DNA of 6,152 bases, taken from the NCBI GenBank assembly GCA_000437375.1, contig FR898236.1, positions 98,400 to 104,551 of the forward strand, given 5' to 3'. This stretch comes from Eubacterium sp. CAG:841 (GTDB taxonomy: Bacteria > Bacillota > Clostridia > Oscillospirales > CAG-272). The notes under the pieces were generated by a model, which saw only the letters and a list, made by a program, of their open reading frames with translations, was not told where the DNA came from and did not search any database. The translations under genes were made by a program, and so were the position numbers. The stretch's first letter is position 1. The number at the start of each line of letters is the position of its first letter. Below are positions 5,645-6,152 of this stretch, in pieces.

Positions 5645-5722
5645 TTATATTTCCTTGACTAAACACTACGGTGATACGGAAAAAATATATTCGGAAAGAG
5701 TTTCTTTCCAAAGTATCAAAGC

Positions 5723-5730
5723 AAAGAGAG
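5723..5730 (+). promoter_or_regulatory. Weak ribosome binding site of mazF
   Basis: AAAGAGAG ends 10 nt before the TTG at 5741. It is only 1 nt from the in-frame GTG at 5732, too close to serve that codon, so it favours the TTG start. Confidence 0.5.
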
Positions 5731-5740
5731 TGTGAAGAAC

Positions 5741-6152
5741 TTGAATGTCAAACGAGGAGATATTTATTATGCGGATCTGAGTCCCGTCGTAGGCAGCGAG
5801 CAGGGCGGACTTCGTCCCGTGCTGATCGTTCAGAACGATATCGGCAACAGGTACAGTCCCACCGTTATAGCCGCCGCCATAACAAGCCAGATCAGTAAGG
5901 CAAAGCTCCCTACGCATATCGACGTTTATGCGGAAACATTCGGTCTGGCAAGAGATTCGGTTATACTGCTCGAACAGATCAGAACGATCGACAAACGCCG
6001 CCTCAGAGAAAAAATGGGACACCTTGACGATTTACTTATGCAAAGGGTCAACGATGCTATAAGCGTAAGCTTCGGACTCGGCGCAGGATACGCTCCGCAA
6101 GAGGAGCATGAGCATACGGACATTCTTCCCGACGCGGAAAGTATCCCTGCCG
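5741..6152 (+). CDS. mazF: MazF/NdoA family mRNA interferase toxin (3' end outside window)
   Basis: MazF toxins (PemK family) are cytoplasmic endoribonucleases that cut mRNA at short specific sequences, normally held inactive by a partner antitoxin. From TTG 5741 there are 137 codons with no stop before the window ends. The N-terminus NVKRGDIYYADLSPVVGSEQ and the stretch DSVILLEQIRTIDK (72-85) are nearly those of Bacillus subtilis NdoA (EndoA). From this start the active-site residues fall at the same numbers as in NdoA, Arg25 in GGLRPV and Thr48 in AAIT, which supports TTG over the GTG at 5732. NdoA has 116 residues. Here the conserved fold ends near 112, and a Glu/His/Asp-containing extension (GAGYAPQEEHEHTD onward) continues past 137. 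No antitoxin-like gene lies in the 460 bp upstream; a downstream partner cannot be excluded. Family assignment is firm, the start less so. Confidence 0.93.
   Translation, partial: MNVKRGDIYYADLSPVVGSEQGGLRPVLIVQNDIGNRYSPTVIAAAITSQISKAKLPTHIDVYAETFGLARDSVILLEQIRTIDKRRLREKMGHLDDLLMQRVNDAISVSFGLGAGYAPQEEHEHTDILPDAESIPA

Larger units (their letters stand above)
5272..5740. other. Intergenic region between divergent pcp and mazF
   Basis: About 470 bp with no credible gene on either strand. Besides the pcp leader and promoter, it holds a 6-bp hairpin (TTACGG/CCGTAA, 5441-5458), two longer dyads (5481-5498 and 5625-5644), two opposed promoter-like signals sharing a -35 region (5525-5575), and a more G/C-rich patch (5579-5617). 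Small open frames here are under 25 codons and lack ribosome sites. A regulatory region, possibly with a small RNA, is an inference only. Confidence 0.6.

Noticed and set aside
5671..5898. Plus-strand frame of 75 codons, considered as an overlapping antitoxin
   Set aside because: It mostly overlaps mazF in another frame, is Arg-rich and low-complexity in composition, and lacks any ribbon-helix-helix or AbrB-like pattern.
5666..6022. Minus-strand open frame of 118 codons opposite mazF
   Set aside because: The plus strand here encodes a nearly canonical NdoA/MazF sequence, so the antisense frame is a by-product.
1..6152. CRISPR array, insertion sequence, tRNA, rRNA or riboswitch
   Set aside because: I saw no regularly spaced repeats, transposase, terminal inverted repeats, cloverleaf or known aptamer pattern in reading both strands. 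This is a visual check only.

Overview
The window looks like chromosomal core DNA from a low-to-moderate GC Firmicute of class Clostridia, probably a gut-type Oscillospiraceae/Ruminococcaceae-like lineage. I infer this from AGGAGG-type ribosome sites, A/T-rich promoters close to the sigma-A consensus, MurG, FtsQ and MazF sequences of Firmicute type, and a zinc-ribbon membrane protein of a kind common in gut Clostridia. No database search was possible, so the taxonomic call is an impression. I see no insertion sequence, phage gene, CRISPR array, rRNA or tRNA.

Left part (1-3272, plus strand): a division and cell-wall cluster. It begins inside murG (lipid II synthesis), which overlaps ftsQ/divIB (divisome membrane protein) by 8 bp. 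A strong hairpin terminator follows ftsQ almost at once. ftsZ then starts a new transcription unit, with its own candidate promoter and a textbook ribosome site, and ends at a bidirectional terminator. No ftsA lies between ftsQ and ftsZ, and no spoIIGA/sigE follows ftsZ.

Middle part (3286-5358, minus strand): two transcription units. The first is a single gene for an uncharacterised zinc-ribbon plus multi-pass membrane protein. Its promoter is close to ideal (TTGACA, 17 bp, TACAAT) and has helically phased A-tracts directly upstream, like an UP element. The second is a two-gene operon: pcp (pyroglutamyl-peptidase I, catalytic Glu/Cys/His all present) followed 12 nt later by an unrecognised lipoprotein with a clear lipobox. 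It has its own promoter and terminator.

Right part (5272-6152): a long A/T-rich intergenic region of about 470 bp with several dyads and two overlapping, oppositely directed promoter-like signals. It is followed by a plus-strand gene that runs off the window: a MazF/NdoA (PemK family) mRNA interferase. This gene most likely starts at TTG, keeps the catalytic Arg25 and Thr48, and carries a C-terminal extension beyond the usual toxin length. No antitoxin gene is visible upstream.

Nothing here amounts to a clearly new biological system. The most useful leads are the apparently antitoxin-less, extended MazF with its structured upstream region, the non-canonical FtsZ tail next to a missing ftsA, and the strongly promoted zinc-ribbon membrane protein.
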